This document shows, one piece after another, positions 36,148 through 49,299 of a stretch of 64,000 nt of DNA (positions are counted from its first letter, which is position 1; the number at the start of each line of letters is the position of its first letter). The DNA comes from Agapanthus africanus (lineage: Eukaryota > Streptophyta > Magnoliopsida > Asparagales > Amaryllidaceae). The stretch spans positions 222,600,996 to 222,664,995 of the forward strand of contig JASDDO010000024.1 of NCBI GenBank assembly GCA_030015575.1, in the 5' to 3' direction. A program made the position numbers and the translations under genes. The notes below the pieces were generated by a model that did no database searches, had not been told where the DNA came from, and worked only from the letters and a program-made list of their open reading frames with translations.

Positions 36148-38095
36148 TGTTAGATATATATGCCCTAGAGGCCATTATTGTATATGTATACAAGTGGATG
36201 CTTGGACATATGTATGTACAGGACAATCTTTCTCGATATGATAATATGATATTTAGTTTGTCTTTATCTTAACACGTGCATATGTTTTACTTGTTATTAC
36301 GTATCATTAATATATGTTAATAAAGCCCGTAGGAACATTGCTTGACTACCAGCGTTGTGATGGCAATCATACTTGTGGGAGCTGGGTAGTCGATATGCAT
36401 ATCCTTAAATGTCCTTAGTCGTGGGAGTATTGAGACAGGGCATCAATACTCCGGAGTAGACTGGTGTATACGTTTTAAGACCCTGACGAGGGGAAATGGT
36501 TGGTCCTGTAGCCATTAGTCTTTGGCACCTAAGATCGTATACAGGTGCTCACTGGGGGTGAGTACACTGGACGGACTCGCCGAGAACTGGCTAGATGGTA
36601 TTATACCAATCGTTAGATAGCATTTCTCTAGTGACATGAGTATATATAGTCTGTCGACCTGAGCTCGTCATTTGTCTCGTGTGAGTTCCCAATATGCTTT
36701 GATTACTTCCCTACCACGGCTTTACTGAGTCGTGCAAATAGGTTTTAGCTGGGTACAGTCCCGAGCCACATAGAGGCAGTGAGAGATTGTCGGGTATTTC
36801 TCTCTCCCGGTATAGGGAGTCAATATCACGCTGTATTCGGTTGGCCAACACCATATGTCCCTGGCCAGGGTGAATTGAGAATTACTGATAGGTAGATCAG
36901 TAGATTTTCGGATGGCCTTGAGCCACATGGGCACGACTTGTCAGGTTATTAGGTGTCTAACATTTTCCACCCTATGGACCTGGCATGCGATACTCTCAAA
37001 CGAACAGACTGGATGGTACGGAGATTGTCATGGATAGGCTCAGTCGGAGTTCGGATGAGTTTGCTCGTCGGCCTTCTTTTCGACAGGTACCTAGGAAGCC
37101 GTTACGTACAGCTGGTGCCACTGATGTGCTTGTGGTTAAATCCACTCCTAGCGTACTATCGAGTTTTTAGAGTCCCACATAGAGGGTTTCCCTAGTTCAT
37201 GTGAAACGATATAGAGGCCGCATGGTTTTACGTGCAAGGTTTCGATCATATACGTATACTAGCTACACGGATTTTGTTTGGACAGATAATACTAACGGGC
37301 TTAGGATTAAGCCGCATTCTAGTATTATACTATTAGATTATTTTATCTCTTGGTATTCGTATTTTTTATAGTACGAATACGGGTATGTATATATGGTGGG
37401 GGTATTCTAGTAATTTCACTAGAATGCTTCTAGAAGAAGACACCTCATTTTGTTTTATATCTATTTATTTAAATAGATAATGAGGTGGAGGGATGCGGTG
37501 TATTGAAGTATGGTTGAAGCATGGCTACTTGATTTTATTTATTCATTTGTTCTAACTATTCAAGCATGATTGCATTATTTCTATTGAAATAATGTATGCT
37601 TGATATTTTGAAAGAGTTAGTCATTTCTTCACATGTTTTCATTCTACACCTTGCTTTCTCTTTCCTCCTTTGCTCTCTTCTTCTTCCAAAAAACCATAAC
37701 CCTATTATGAGTTGAGAATCCATGGTTTTATGAGATAATCCAATCCAATTAACACTCTACATTTTCTAAACTATCTAAATTAGCAAACTAGGTACTTTAG
37801 TTATCTCAAGTTTGAGGTTGGAGCTTGAACTATAAACTCTCGGGCGAATTGTCTTCGATACGAGGAGGGCGACGACCAAGCTCAATCTCGATGGATAAGA
37901 AGCTCAAGAAAGGAAAAGAAGATCCGAAGGACTTGGTTCATATAGGTATAATCACTTTCATAGTGGATTAATACCTTTGCAAGTTTTGTTATCTAAGGGT
38001 TACGGTAGATCTTGGGTTTAGTTGCAAGCTTTAAAATTGCTTTTGAATATTCCGCCTCTCTACGAACCCAATAGAGTGTCCAAAACTGCCTAACA
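36148..38095 (+). repeat. Copia B 5' LTR
   Basis: 1,948 bp from TGTTAGATATATATGCCC to CTGCCTAACA. It aligns throughout with the Copia A LTR at 21735-23681. A primer site (GGTATCAGAGCC at 38098-38109) follows at once, so this is a 5' LTR on the plus strand. It is inserted in the remains of Copia D. No 3' LTR of this element was found in the window. Confidence 0.88.
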
Positions 38096-40270
38096 TAGGT
38101 ATCAGAGCCACTCCATAAGTCTTAGATAGCTCGTAGTGACGTTAGAAATCCGCCGTTTTTATCGCGCACGAACTGCCGACAAAAACAGTTCCAAAAATTG
38201 ATGTTTTGAGATAATTGCACACCCTGCGTGCTGACGGTTTGAACCGAGAAGCCACGGGATGGAGCATGGGAACCTCGGGAAAACCTCAAGGGGGGACCGA
38301 AGGCCGGGCCCAACCCTCAAGACCACCACAAGGCGGCCTTGGGGGTGGTGACCCTAGAGCACCCCAAATGGGTGCTCTCGGGTCTGCCTACCCAAGGGGG
38401 ACACCTCATGGTGGACCCCATGGGTGGATACCCCCTAGGCCCCCCAGTTGACAGTTAATTTTGCCCCCTTCGCCTCCGTGAAGATTCGAGCGGGTTTCGA
38501 GCTCGTTTCGACTCCGGGATTGGCATAAAACATTTGTTTTTGGAACTTTAGCTCACTAAAATTTTCTAATTTTGGAAAATTGGTTTCCTTTGCTAATTGT
38601 GCGCAGAATTCTAATATCATGGTTTTCTTTACTTGCTTCTGTGATGCGTACATGTGTTGTTTAACATCTTCTAATCGTTATACGTCGATTAAAAGGGTTT
38701 GCACGCATCTTGTTTATCTGTGATATTGCTTGAGATATCTTTGAGATGGATTTGACGGATTGTCGTGATGGATAGCATATAGTGCAATATTTGTTGTATA
38801 ATTTTGATTCATTTGTATATTCATTATTGCGGGGCGAGCGTCTGATATGTGGACTGTCGTTTCTGCCTGCTTGTATATTCTTTTATTAAGTCACAGCCGG
38901 GTTGAGGTCGATGTCACCACTGTATATTTTTTCTTTTCTGTACTAGGATTACCCCATGGCGGAGTGCTCGAGTAGCCGGGTTCTAGAGGACAACATGCCT
39001 CCATCTAATATCGTTGAGACCGGAGTGCCTTGCTATAAAATTGGCGGGCTACTTGCCTCACTCGCAGGGGGTATAGGATGACCCACGATGGAGCGCTCAA
39101 GTTACTGGATTGCTTGAAGTGTTGGGTGGCCCATTCACCTTGTTAACTGGGTTTCCTCTCTTCAGGAATTGGCGAGTAACTTTCCGCGCTCGTAGGGGCC
39201 TTGGTTATATATTGTGTAGGCTATCCACACGACCGGCGAATGTCGGGTTTCATTTGTGGCTCGAATGAAATCCGGGGCTCCAAGATTATCCGCTTTTCCA
39301 TATTGCTTATCGCTTATATGTGATGTTGCTTATATCATGCCTGAGACGAATGGTTATATATATATTTATATATATTAATAGATATTTTATATGTTTTGCA
39401 TCCACGCTAGTCCAGCTCCCGCTCTACCATTAGTTAAATAACCTAACGGTGCATCGACGAGTCCCGTGGCGAATGCGGATGACATATATGTATATTGTAT
39501 TTTCGTTCTTTTCTGGTGTGATAGGTTTTAATTGATGGAACCACATTAATTTTGATTAATGCAAGGAAAAATAAACCTAAAATATGTTGTTGGAACAAAT
39601 TTCGAAAAATTATAGTCGTATTCTTTCGCTTTGCATAATGATATTCGTTTAAAAATATCCAACACCGCATTCGAGGAGGCAAGAGCCTACATCCCTTCAC
39701 GGGGAATGACCTCTAGAGCAATAGATTATGACATTATAGATTACTCTGTTTTTTTTTTTCAAAACCACTGGTTTTCAAAAGCGGAGCCTAAACCACTCCG
39801 TTTTAAAACTTCTCAGTTCTTTCAACGATATCAAGTTCATTTCGTTAAAGATTTTCACCAAAAACCAGCCATGGCCCTCCGACATTTCAGATAAATACCA
39901 TTTAGTATCTGTGCTGTATTTGTTGGCATCCGTCAAGGCATAGTGTACGGTAGCTAAACGATGCTTATCTGTAGCATAGAGATGCATTAATTTAGGACAG
40001 TCGTACAACCTTGTTGGTATTCATCAAGGACGAGTACGGATGGGTCTAAATTAATCAGGACAATGACGGGCAGAACTTGAATTGCGCTTTATGATTTGTT
40101 GGCATCCGTCAAGGTCATAAGACGCTTAGGGCAAAAACCACATCGGGAGTTTCAAATATATAGGAAACTTGCTAGCGTTGCATACCTTCTGGAGTGTGGT
40201 GACTAGAGTGGCTTCCATCTAGGTTATCACATAATGATAGTTGGATTCCGATCCTACTGATGTGTAGGAT
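38096..40270 (+). mobile_element. Copia B internal region, non-coding and truncated
   Basis: It begins with the primer site GGTATCAGAGCC. It then holds a GC-rich leader, and modules shared with the interior of Copia C: the GGGGCGAGCGTC block (38831 here, 43319 in C), TTGGCGGGCTA with GCACTCG-type repeats, and GTTGGCATCCGTCAAGG repeats. No gag or pol frame is visible. Similarity to Copia C stops near 40260. The rest of the element, including pol and the 3' LTR, appears to be missing. Confidence 0.7.
38225..38452 (+). repeat. GC-rich leader tract of Copia B with small inverted repeats
   Basis: The tract is rich in GGG/CCC with small inverted repeats (CACCCCAAATGGGTG-like, CCCCATGGGTGG). It is open in one frame for 78 codons by composition alone. 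Copia C has a different, shorter tract at the same place (about 42843-42965). Confidence 0.6.
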
Positions 40271-40644
40271 TAGTCTTGAGAAATAGTTTTTACTTCACAA
40301 TCAGCTAACCTATTAAGTGTTTAGAAAAGTGTTAACGGGGTTACGCCTATACGGAAATGAGTTTTATTCTAATTAGGTCCGTGCGAGAGCACGAGGAACC
40401 TCCCTCGGAGTAGCAACACCCACCTGGCTGAATGGCCCACCTCGGTTTTATGGAATTTTCTGAAAACACTAAGAAAACACTAAGATAATTTTATCAATTT
40501 TCTGGAACATTTTTGGAATTTTCTGAATTTTCTGGGATTTTTCTAGAAATTTTTTAATTAAAAAAGGACCCGGTTTGGGAAAACGATCCCAGATTGGCCC
40601 GGCCCGAGCCGCCGAGTCCGGCCCAACTCGGCTCGGCTCGGCTC
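40271..40644. other. Unassigned stretch left of Copia C
   Basis: It includes a TTTCTGGAATTTT-like low-complexity tract and a GC-rich run of GGCTCGG repeats that ends in the GGCTC duplication of Copia C. It probably continues at 53462, where GC-rich GGCCCGAGGC sequence resumes. It may be the leader of Copia D or a fragment of another element. Confidence 0.4.
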
Positions 40645-42702
40645 TGTTAGATATAGTGCCCTCAATGTCAATTATTGGATCGCAGGCACGTGATTGCAAT
40701 GATTGAGGGAGGATCTATGCCGGAAGGACAGTCTTACTCAAGATGATAGTATGCTATCTGGTTTGTCTTTATCATCGTGTACATGCTTTAGGTGATATTA
40801 CAGATCACTATTACACGTTGATAGAGCCCTTAGGATTCTTGCTTGACTACCATCAGTATGATGGCGATCATATACGTGAGAGTGGGGTAGTCTATAAGCG
40901 CATCCTTAAAGTGGTCCCTAGTCGTGGGAGTTTCGAGACTGGGCATCGATACTCCATTAGTATACTAGTGTATACAGTCGAGACCTTGACGAGGGGCGGT
41001 GGCCGGTCTCACAAGCCATTGGTGTCAGTTGGTTCACCTAAGATATATACAGGTGCTCATTGGGTTATGAGTACACCGGACAGGACTCGCCAGGAACATG
41101 CTAGTTGGTATTATACCTGACGTCAGATAGTAGTTCCCTGGTGACATGTGTACAAGTTAGTTCATCGACCTGAGATCGTCATTTGTCTCGTGTGAGTTCC
41201 CACTGTGCTTTGATTACTACCCTACCACGGCTCAAAGGAGTCGCGCAAACAGGTTTTAGTTGGGTACAGTCCCGAGCCACATGGAGGCAGTGAGCGGATC
41301 GACAGGGGTTTCGTCTCTCCCGGTATTGGAGGTAAGATCGCGCTGTGTCTAGGAGAGCCATAACACGAAGTCCTTGGCCAAGGCAGGAGATTTACTGGTA
41401 GGTATTCCAGTAGTATCTCAGGGTGTTCTGGGCTACACTCCGACACGACTTGTACCGCTTTTTGGGGTCTGACTTTTACCAACCCCCTAGGCCCGATATA
41501 CGATACTCATAGACGAACGGACCGGACTGTACGGATATTGTCACTGACAGGCTCAGTAGGGTGTCTGGATGAGTTCGCTTATCAGCCTCCCTTTTGGTCA
41601 ATATCTGGTAGCTCGTTACGTACAACTAGCACCACTGACGTGCTAGTGGTTAAATCCATAGCCAGTGTATTGACGAGTTTTTAGAGTCCCCCACAGACAG
41701 TTTCTCAAGTTTCGGGTGAAACGTTGTAGAGGCCGTATGGTATTATGGCAGGGTTCGATCATATACGTGCACTTGCAAGTGCACGGATCATGATCGGACG
41801 AATCAAACTAGTGGGCTTTGGTTTAAGCCGGATCCTAGTATTAGATTTGTTGGATTACTTTAGTCGCATCGCATTTGCATTTAGTCAGAATGCGGATGCA
41901 GGTATGTATATACAAGTGGGGGGTATCCTTGTGATCCGTCACGAGTTTACTTTAGATGTTGCCATATCTTTTTTATTGTTGTAAACATTTGGATTAATGT
42001 TTACATGTGGAAATTGTGAGTGGAAATGATCATGAGGAGCATTTAATGTGACATGGACATGGGTAGTGACTCATGGTCTTTTTATTTGTGCTAATGTCAT
42101 ATTAGTATTTGTTTATCATGTTGAATTGATGGATGGAGAGAGAGAGAGAGCAGCCATATAGGCTTGGGTTTGCTCTTGGATTCCTATTTCTAGCTCTCAC
42201 AATAATTCAACACAATAACACAAAAAAGGCTCCTCTCTTTTCTTTCTTCTTCTTGCTCACAACATCTACCATGGCATCATCTTCTACCTCCACTCTAACT
42301 ATCTCATGTGTTGAGAATCCTAGAGTATCAAGAGACAAAGTTATCACACGCATTCTCTACTTCACCTTGGACACGTCGGCTAGCAAACTTCGTGTCCAAG
42401 TTGCATCGGTTCGAAGCGGGAGCCCGTAAAAGGATTCATAGATGTGGTGCCCTTTTCCGGCGAGGAGACCGGAGATCGAGCGAGATAGGAGATGCCGCAA
42501 GGAGCTAAAGATGGTGGCTAAAGACCGAAGGACACGGATCGATCGGTATAGCTTTTCTAACCCTCTTTAGATTGCTATTTTAATGTTAATGGTTCGATCC
42601 GGATTAAAGTCCGCGTTAGCGCCAGTTTCAAGTTTATGAAAAGTTTTTTGTTTCCGCATTTTGGCCTCGGATTGAAGGCCGGGGCGCTACTGTAGACTTA
42701 CA
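40645..42702 (+). repeat. Copia C 5' LTR
   Basis: 2,058 bp, TGTTAGATATAGTGCC to GTAGACTTACA, directly followed by the primer site TGGTATCAGAGCC. A GA-rich run (GAGAGAGAGAG, about 42136) and CT-rich stretches lie in its last third. The reading frames here recur in the 3' LTR only because the DNA is duplicated. Confidence 0.92.
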
Positions 42703-45700
42703 TGGTATCAGAGCCACGCCATTAACCTTAGCTAGCTTGTTTTAAACAATGTTAATCTATCGAAAATGAAACTAAACCCAAATGCTGCCACTGCTGTCCA
42801 AGTCTCTCTTAATTTTTAAAGTGATCAGAAAAATTTTCAAACATGTGCAGAAGGCAACTGGAGGGAAACCAAGCCTGCACCCCAAAAACGAGCCCCACCC
42901 ACCTGGGAAAAACCGGCCACTAAGGCAATATTTCCGGCCAGGCCGGCCCATTTAGGGTTTCTAGGGTTATTTTTTTGGGTGCAGGCAGGTTTCTGGGATG
43001 TTGGTGCAGTGGTATTGTTTGTTCGGCCCAATTTGGATATGGTTTTATCAGTTTTTCTGGGCTATTCGGGGGGTTATTTCGGATTCGATATTTTATAATA
43101 TTGTTTAAAGTTTACAGTGCATTACATTATATATGTGACCGTGAATGTCATTTGATCGGTAAATCTTGTCTAATCGCTATAGCCCTTTTAGACGGATTTG
43201 CGAACGTGACATTCACGTTGATGTTCTGTATTGTGTTGTGATGTTGCGGATTTGTCATGGTGGATACCCTGGATGCAATGGTAGTACAGTTTGGTCATAT
43301 TTGTACATTTGATATTACGGGGCGAGCGTCCGACATGTGGACTGCCGTCACTGCCTGTTTGTATATTATTCTTTTGGGGCACAACCGGGTTGAGATCGAT
43401 GTACCCGTTGTACATATTTTATTTTCTGTACTAGGATTACCCCGCGGTGGGGTGCACGGATAGCTGGGTTCTAGAGGGCAACGAGCCCGCATCTCATTGT
43501 TTTGAGACGGAGGGGGCTTTACTCTAGAATTGGCGGGCTATTCACCGCACTCGTAGGGGGTATAGGTTGACCCAAGGAGGGGTGCTCAAGTTACAGGATT
43601 CCGTGAAGTGCTGGGTGGTCCATTCACTTTGTTGAAGGGGGTTGCCTCGCTTCGGGTTTTGGCGGGTAACTTGCCGCACCCGTAGGGGACTAGGATTTCA
43701 TTGCGCTGGCTATCCACACGACCAGGGGAACGTCGGGTTTCACTTGCGGCTCAAAGGAAACCCGGGGATCCCAGATTATCTGTATTGTTCTGTGATACTT
43801 ATTACTTTTCTGTAATGTTGCATTTATCACGCCTGGAGCGATTATTATATATTGATATATATACTAGTAGATGTTGTATATGTTTTACACCCGCGCTAGT
43901 CTAGTCCCCGCTCTGTCGTTAGTTAAATAACCTAACGGGTGATGACGGGACCCAGTGGAGAATGCGGATGGCATATACGTACATCGTATTTTCGTTCTTT
44001 ATTGGTGTGATTAATTGATGGGACCGCATTGATTCGGATCAATCCAAGGAAAACAAACCTGTTTGATGTTGTTGGAACAATTTTCAAAAAGCTGTTATTA
44101 CAAGGACGTTCTCTTTTGTTTTGCACAGTGGTATTCAATTATGAATATCTAGCACCTCATTCGACGAGGCAAGGGCCGAGATCCCTTCAACGGGAGTGAC
44201 CCCTTGGGCAGAGGATTGCGTCAGGGTAATAACTTCACTATAGTCGATTACTTTTTGCTTTGCATCGCGGTATTCAGTTTAGAATATCCTGCACCTCATT
44301 CTACGTGGAAAGTGCCGAGATCCCTTCACCGGGAGTGACGTCTTTAGCAAAGGTTTTCGCCACTATATTTATAAAAAGATATCCGGTTCCTTCAACGATA
44401 TCAAGTTCATTACGTTAAAGGTTTTTCGCCAAAAACCATTCGTAGCCCTCCGTCATTTCAGACGGGTAGCACTTAGTATTCATGCTATGTTTGTTGGCCT
44501 TAGTCAAGGCATATTGTATGGTAGCTATTTGTTACTTTTCTGCTGCATATATAGATGCGTTGGTTTGGGACAGTCGTACAGTCTTGTTGGCCCTAGTCAA
44601 GGGCTTGTACGGGTGGGTCCAAATTAACCTGGACAATGACGGGTAAAACTTGACATATGACTTATGATTTGTTGGCCTTAGTCAAGGTCATAAGAGCATG
44701 GGGTAAAAATCACATCGGGAGTTTCTAAATAAACTGAAACTTGCCAGATATGCGCATACCTTCTGGAGTGTGATAACGTGAGTGGATTCCATCACGTTAT
44801 CATGCGATGATAGTTGGATCCCGATTCCCACTGATGAGTTGGTTTACTCATCGGGTGATCCCGACCAATTCTTCTTTCAGGTTTGGAGGAGAATTTGAAG
44901 TTACAGTGGGAGGTTTCCTGATTAGATAAAGTGATAACCATTCTGATCTAGGTTAGAGTGCACGCATAGTGTTTCTTTTCTCTCTCTCTTTGGCAGCGAC
45001 CATGACCCGACCCTAGACTATGACTCAGTGTCCAAGTTTAACCGAACCTTCTTAAAACACTAGCTTTTGGATTGTCTGAGTTGCATACATCATTGCCACT
45101 CCTACTTTTACCATTTTTTCTCCGGAACATTTCGTTTCACTTCGAACATCCACTTCCATTGGATAAAACCATCGTATGGTTATATACGAACTCGAAGGAA
45201 CTTGTTCCAGACTCGAGGATGGTTTCCGGTTCTGGAGAAAATGAATAGAACTATTCGGTTGTCTTTTCCTTTTACTTTCTCTCAGGTTGCGAGTGCTCCT
45301 TGGATTAGGACGGTACACCTATTACGCTAATTGGATAGTCTTCATCCAAACCATAGGCAGGTGCCGAATGGTAGGGAATGAAGAAAACCAATTAGCCTAA
45401 GTGTGGTGTACAAGAGGTAACAAGTAAAGACAAATAAAAGGATTAGAAAGAGGGCAAAGTAAAATGCGACTGCTATCATTCACGACCAAACCACGTATTT
45501 CATCGCCACTCCTATTTCACCTTTGTATTTCTACAGAACACTCTGTATCACTATGAAGATCCACAGTTTATTGGATAATCCATCGTATGGTTATATATGA
45601 ACTCGAAAGAACTTGTGCCAGTTCGGGGATGGATTCTGGTTCAGGAGAAATAAGAATATGGTTTATTCAGTTGTCTTTTATCTTTACCTTCTCTCGCGTT

Positions 45701-46990
45701 GAGAGTGCTCCTACGATTTGGACAGTACACCTATTACGCTTATTGGATAGTTTTCTTCCAAATCATAGGCTCGTGATGAACGGTAGGGAAGGAAGAAAAC
45801 CATTTATCCTGAGAAGGTGTACAAAAGGTAATGAGTAAAGACAAATAAAGGGTTTTGGAGAGATGGCAAGGAAATATATGGTTACAGTTGTGAATCTGAT
45901 AATGGAAGAGGTATTACTAGGAATACCCGGATACCCCATCGAAACATTTTCATGTTTCAGTTTCACTGTGTATTGTTAATAGAAAACTGTTTTCCCAATT
46001 AGATCCTTACTCTAGGGTATGTATTTACCAGGTTTGATTCTCACATTTATATGGTTTTACAGATGATGAGTGTGAGTAAGTTATTGGGAATTAGGTGATC
46101 ATCCTCATCATATCGGAATTCATTGTAATTGGTGATATTTGAGAAAATCTCCTGGGTTTTTGCCCGATGGCAAATATTTGGTTTTGAATATCCGTTGTTA
46201 TGCACCAATTTCAAATTGATATATCTATACGTTTATTTTTATAAAGTGAGATATAACTTTTTGAAATTATGTCCATGACATTTTCCTATATCAATTGATG
46301 GTTAGGTAATGAGCATTCAACAGTGGTGTAATTCTTCATAACCATAGTACAGTTTTCAACCTACGACGCACATGGTTTGAGTTATTCAACTCAGCGGACT
46401 TATACAAAGCATTGTATGATGTCCAGTGTCCATTAGGACAGAGGGGTTGGTCCTCGTACTATATTCTGTTTACCTGTGACTTCTCTAGTTTTTAGACAAG
46501 TGTTTCGTAGAAATGCAAGATCTAAGTTTTGAGAAGTTATAGGTATAAGAATAAAGTAGAGAACCAGGTGTCGCAAGTATTGGGATTCTTCAAGGTGTTC
46601 GAAGATGTAGATACTTGTGTATAGTATTCAATTGATAGTAATGGTTTTGAGAAACTTGTTTCTCATTCAGGTTACTCATATCTGGATGCATTCTTAAGTT
46701 GAGTAACGCTGATCGGCCTCCTTCCATTTAGTTGACATGCACTGGAGACAGCTGCATGATTTGAATCTGGTTCTAATTAAATCAGTTCCTCTGTTTCTAT
46801 ATTAGATATAGAATGGATCATATCTTAACGATGTTAAGGTATATGGAGTTGTCCGACTTATGCTTAAAACCAGACTCTGGATAACTCAAGACACGTTTCT
46901 GCAATGGCTGTTTGTGGGTTGACCAGGGTTATGACGAGGGTTGACTTTCTACCATTTGGAAGATCAATAGTGATATTGTTCTTGACTCGC
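42703..46990 (+). mobile_element. Copia C internal region, non-coding modules
   Basis: It starts with primer site TGGTATCAGAGCC (42703-42715), the initiator-methionine tRNA type. No gag domain or zinc knuckle is visible in 4.3 kb. Between 43300 and 44840 it shares ordered modules with Copia B. These include imperfect repeats built on TTGGCGGGCTA and GCACTCGTAGGGG, several NCCCTTCAACGGGAGTGAC-like segments, and GTTGGCCTTAGTCAAGG repeats. The last kilobase before pol shows nothing recognisable. Confidence 0.7.
45091..45880 (+). repeat. 410-bp tandem duplication inside Copia C
   Basis: The segment starting CATTGCCACTCCT at 45091 returns 410 bp later as CATCGCCACTCCT at 45501. Matching blocks follow in the same order: CATCGTATGGTTATATA, ACTCGAA, GTACACCTATTACGCT, AAAGACAAATAAA. 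Identity is about 75-80 percent by eye, so the duplication predates the present insertion. Confidence 0.85.
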
Positions 46991-48437
46991 CACAGTTTTG
47001 ATAAAAATGGATTTTTTCAGAAAACAGTAGTGGGAGTATGGTAGAACTGGAAGTGATTCCAAAACCACAAATGATTACTGAAAATTTGATAAGAACCTAA
47101 AAATTCAATCAGGTTTGATATTCCATTAGCTACTCCACAGATATGGTGGGTAAGCTCAGGCACTCGAGAGGTACTCCGGTAGCCTCAAGGACGGTGACAG
47201 GGAGGTTCTTGTTTACCCAGACTTACCATTACTGCTGTTCCAGATTATGAGACCCGGCAGGAGGATGAGTATAGCGTCGTTCTAAACTAGCTTTAGAAGT
47301 GCACGTGTATATGACTCTGCCAGAGGGTTGTCGTAGTCAGTGGGAGCAGCAGAAGCATAGTGGACAAGTAGCTTATGTCTATTTATAGACTAAAGCAGAT
47401 ATAGCGGAGATAGATCATCTATTTCTGATGTGACAGTCATAGGTTTGACTTCATCAGAATAGGGGATGGATCTGTTAAGACGGTAGTAGGGTGTAATATC
47501 CTGGCATTTGGATGACATACACAGAGTAGGAAGTAAAATTCCTACACTACGATTGGTTGTACTGTGGTTGTCACACAGTGGTTTCTCCACATAGGGCTTG
47601 GATATTATATCAGACATTCTGGTTACTAGATTTATGGTTTTAGATCTAGATTTGGGTAGTTTCCCAATCTGGATACTTAGACAGCATTCTACAGGTGTTT
47701 TAGAATGGACGACTCCTGGCATGGTGGTGTACCTGCAGATGATGGAGTCACCCTCTCTAAAGGTGTCTTACAGACTAAAGAGGAGAGGGATATGCATGAC
47801 TGACATATCACTTGCTTAGGCAATTGAGTCAATCATGAGATGTCAAATACCACACCAGATGTTGTTTTTGCACTAGCGGCAATAAGTTGATATTAATCCA
47901 ATCCTGGAGAAACGTTCGGAAGCAGTTTTAGAACATAAGTTGATGTTCTAGGGAAATGATAACGACATCCTCCTTCGGGAGACAGTTATCATTTCAGGCT
48001 TCCAAGGTGACTTGGATGACAGAGTGACTATCAGAGTTATAGTTTTCCCTCTGACGAGGGGCAGTAGTTTGGACAGATGGTCCAAGCGGATACTGAGGGA
48101 GGTATGGCGCAGGATACTGATTAGGTTCAGTTGACGATACAGTCTAAGAGGTTTGGATTTCGAGTTCATTTATGAACTAGGTCTCATCAGATATCCAGAC
48201 ATATTCTAAGACAGGTATTGCTCATTTCGGGAGATGGCTTTCTCCGTGAACTTGAGATAAAGAGAGACATAGAAAGAAACATCAGGGCGGATCCACTCAC
48301 TGAGGCTATTCCTCGAACGCAATAGTTTCACAAACGGGCTTTGTGAGACTGATCAGTAGAGGAGTTGGGTGTTCGGTATCACACGGGCTGTGAGTATGTG
48401 ACATCGCAATAATTATCCTTGAGTGCAAGTGGGAGAT
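46991..48437 (+). pseudogene. Copia C pol remnant
   Basis: A heavily decayed Copia polyprotein. Three stretches match Copia A at the DNA level: 47047-47170 with the linker before RT (positions 22-150), 47310-47410 with the RT segment near 580-680 (CCAGAGGG, GTGGGAGCAGC, TATTTATAGACTAAAGCAG), and 48290-48330 with the RNase H end (GGCGGATCCACTCACTGAGG). Frames are broken throughout, and the RT catalytic motif is not visible. The remnant ends in the polypurine tract AAGTGGGAGATT before the 3' LTR. Confidence 0.75.
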
Positions 48438-49299
48438 TGTTGGATATAGTGCCCTCAAAGTCAATTAATGGATCGCAGGCACATGATTGCAATGATTGAG
48501 GGATGACCTATGCCGGAAGGACAGTCTTACTCAAGATGATAGTATGCTATCTGGTTTGTCTTTATCATCGTGTATATGCTTTAGGTGATATTACAGATCA
48601 CTATTACACGTTGATAGAGCCCTTAGGATTCTTGCTTGACTACCAGCAGTATGATGGCGATCATATACGTGAGAGTTGGGTAGTCTATAAGTGCATCCTT
48701 AAAGTGGTTCCTAATCGTGGGAGTTTCGAGACTGGGCATCGATACTCCATTAGTAGACTAGTGTATACAGTCGAGACCCCGACGAGGGGCGGTGGCCGGT
48801 CACACAAGCCATTGGTATCGGTTGGTTCACCTAAGATGTATACAGGTGCTCATTGGGTTATGAGTACACCGGACAGGACTCGCCGGGGACATGCTAGTTG
48901 GTATTATACCTGACGTCAGATAGCATTTCCCTGGTGACATGTGTACAGGTCAGTTCATCGACCTGAGATCGTCATTTGTCTCATGTGAGTTCCCACTGTG
49001 CTTTGATTACTACTCTACCACGGCTCAAAGGAGTCGCGCAAACAGGTTTTAGTTGGGTACAGTCCCGATCCACATGGAGGTAGTGAGAGGATCGGCAGGG
49101 GTTTCATCTCTCCCGGTATTGGGGGTGAGATCGCACTGCGTCTAAAAGAGCCATTACACGAAGTCCTTGGCCAAGGCAGGGGATTTACTGGTAGGTATTC
49201 CAGTAGTATCTCAGGGTGTTCTGGGCTATACTCCGACACGACTTGTACCGCTTTTTGGGGTCTGACTTTTACCAACCCCCTAGGCCCGACATGCGATAC

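Noticed and set aside
38215..38451. Glycine/proline-rich 78-codon frame
   Set aside because: Open because of GC-rich composition in the leader of Copia B. There is no start context or counterpart in Copia C.
36143..40380. GGTCC on both sides (36143-36147 and 40376-40380) as a target duplication of Copia B
   Set aside because: The right copy is not preceded by an LTR end or CA, and no 3' LTR is present. A chance 5-bp match over 4 kb is likely, and truncation of B is simpler.
42308..42508. Frames shared by 42133-42508 and 53068-53280
   Set aside because: These are the two LTRs of Copia C. The likeness comes from LTR identity, not from a conserved gene.
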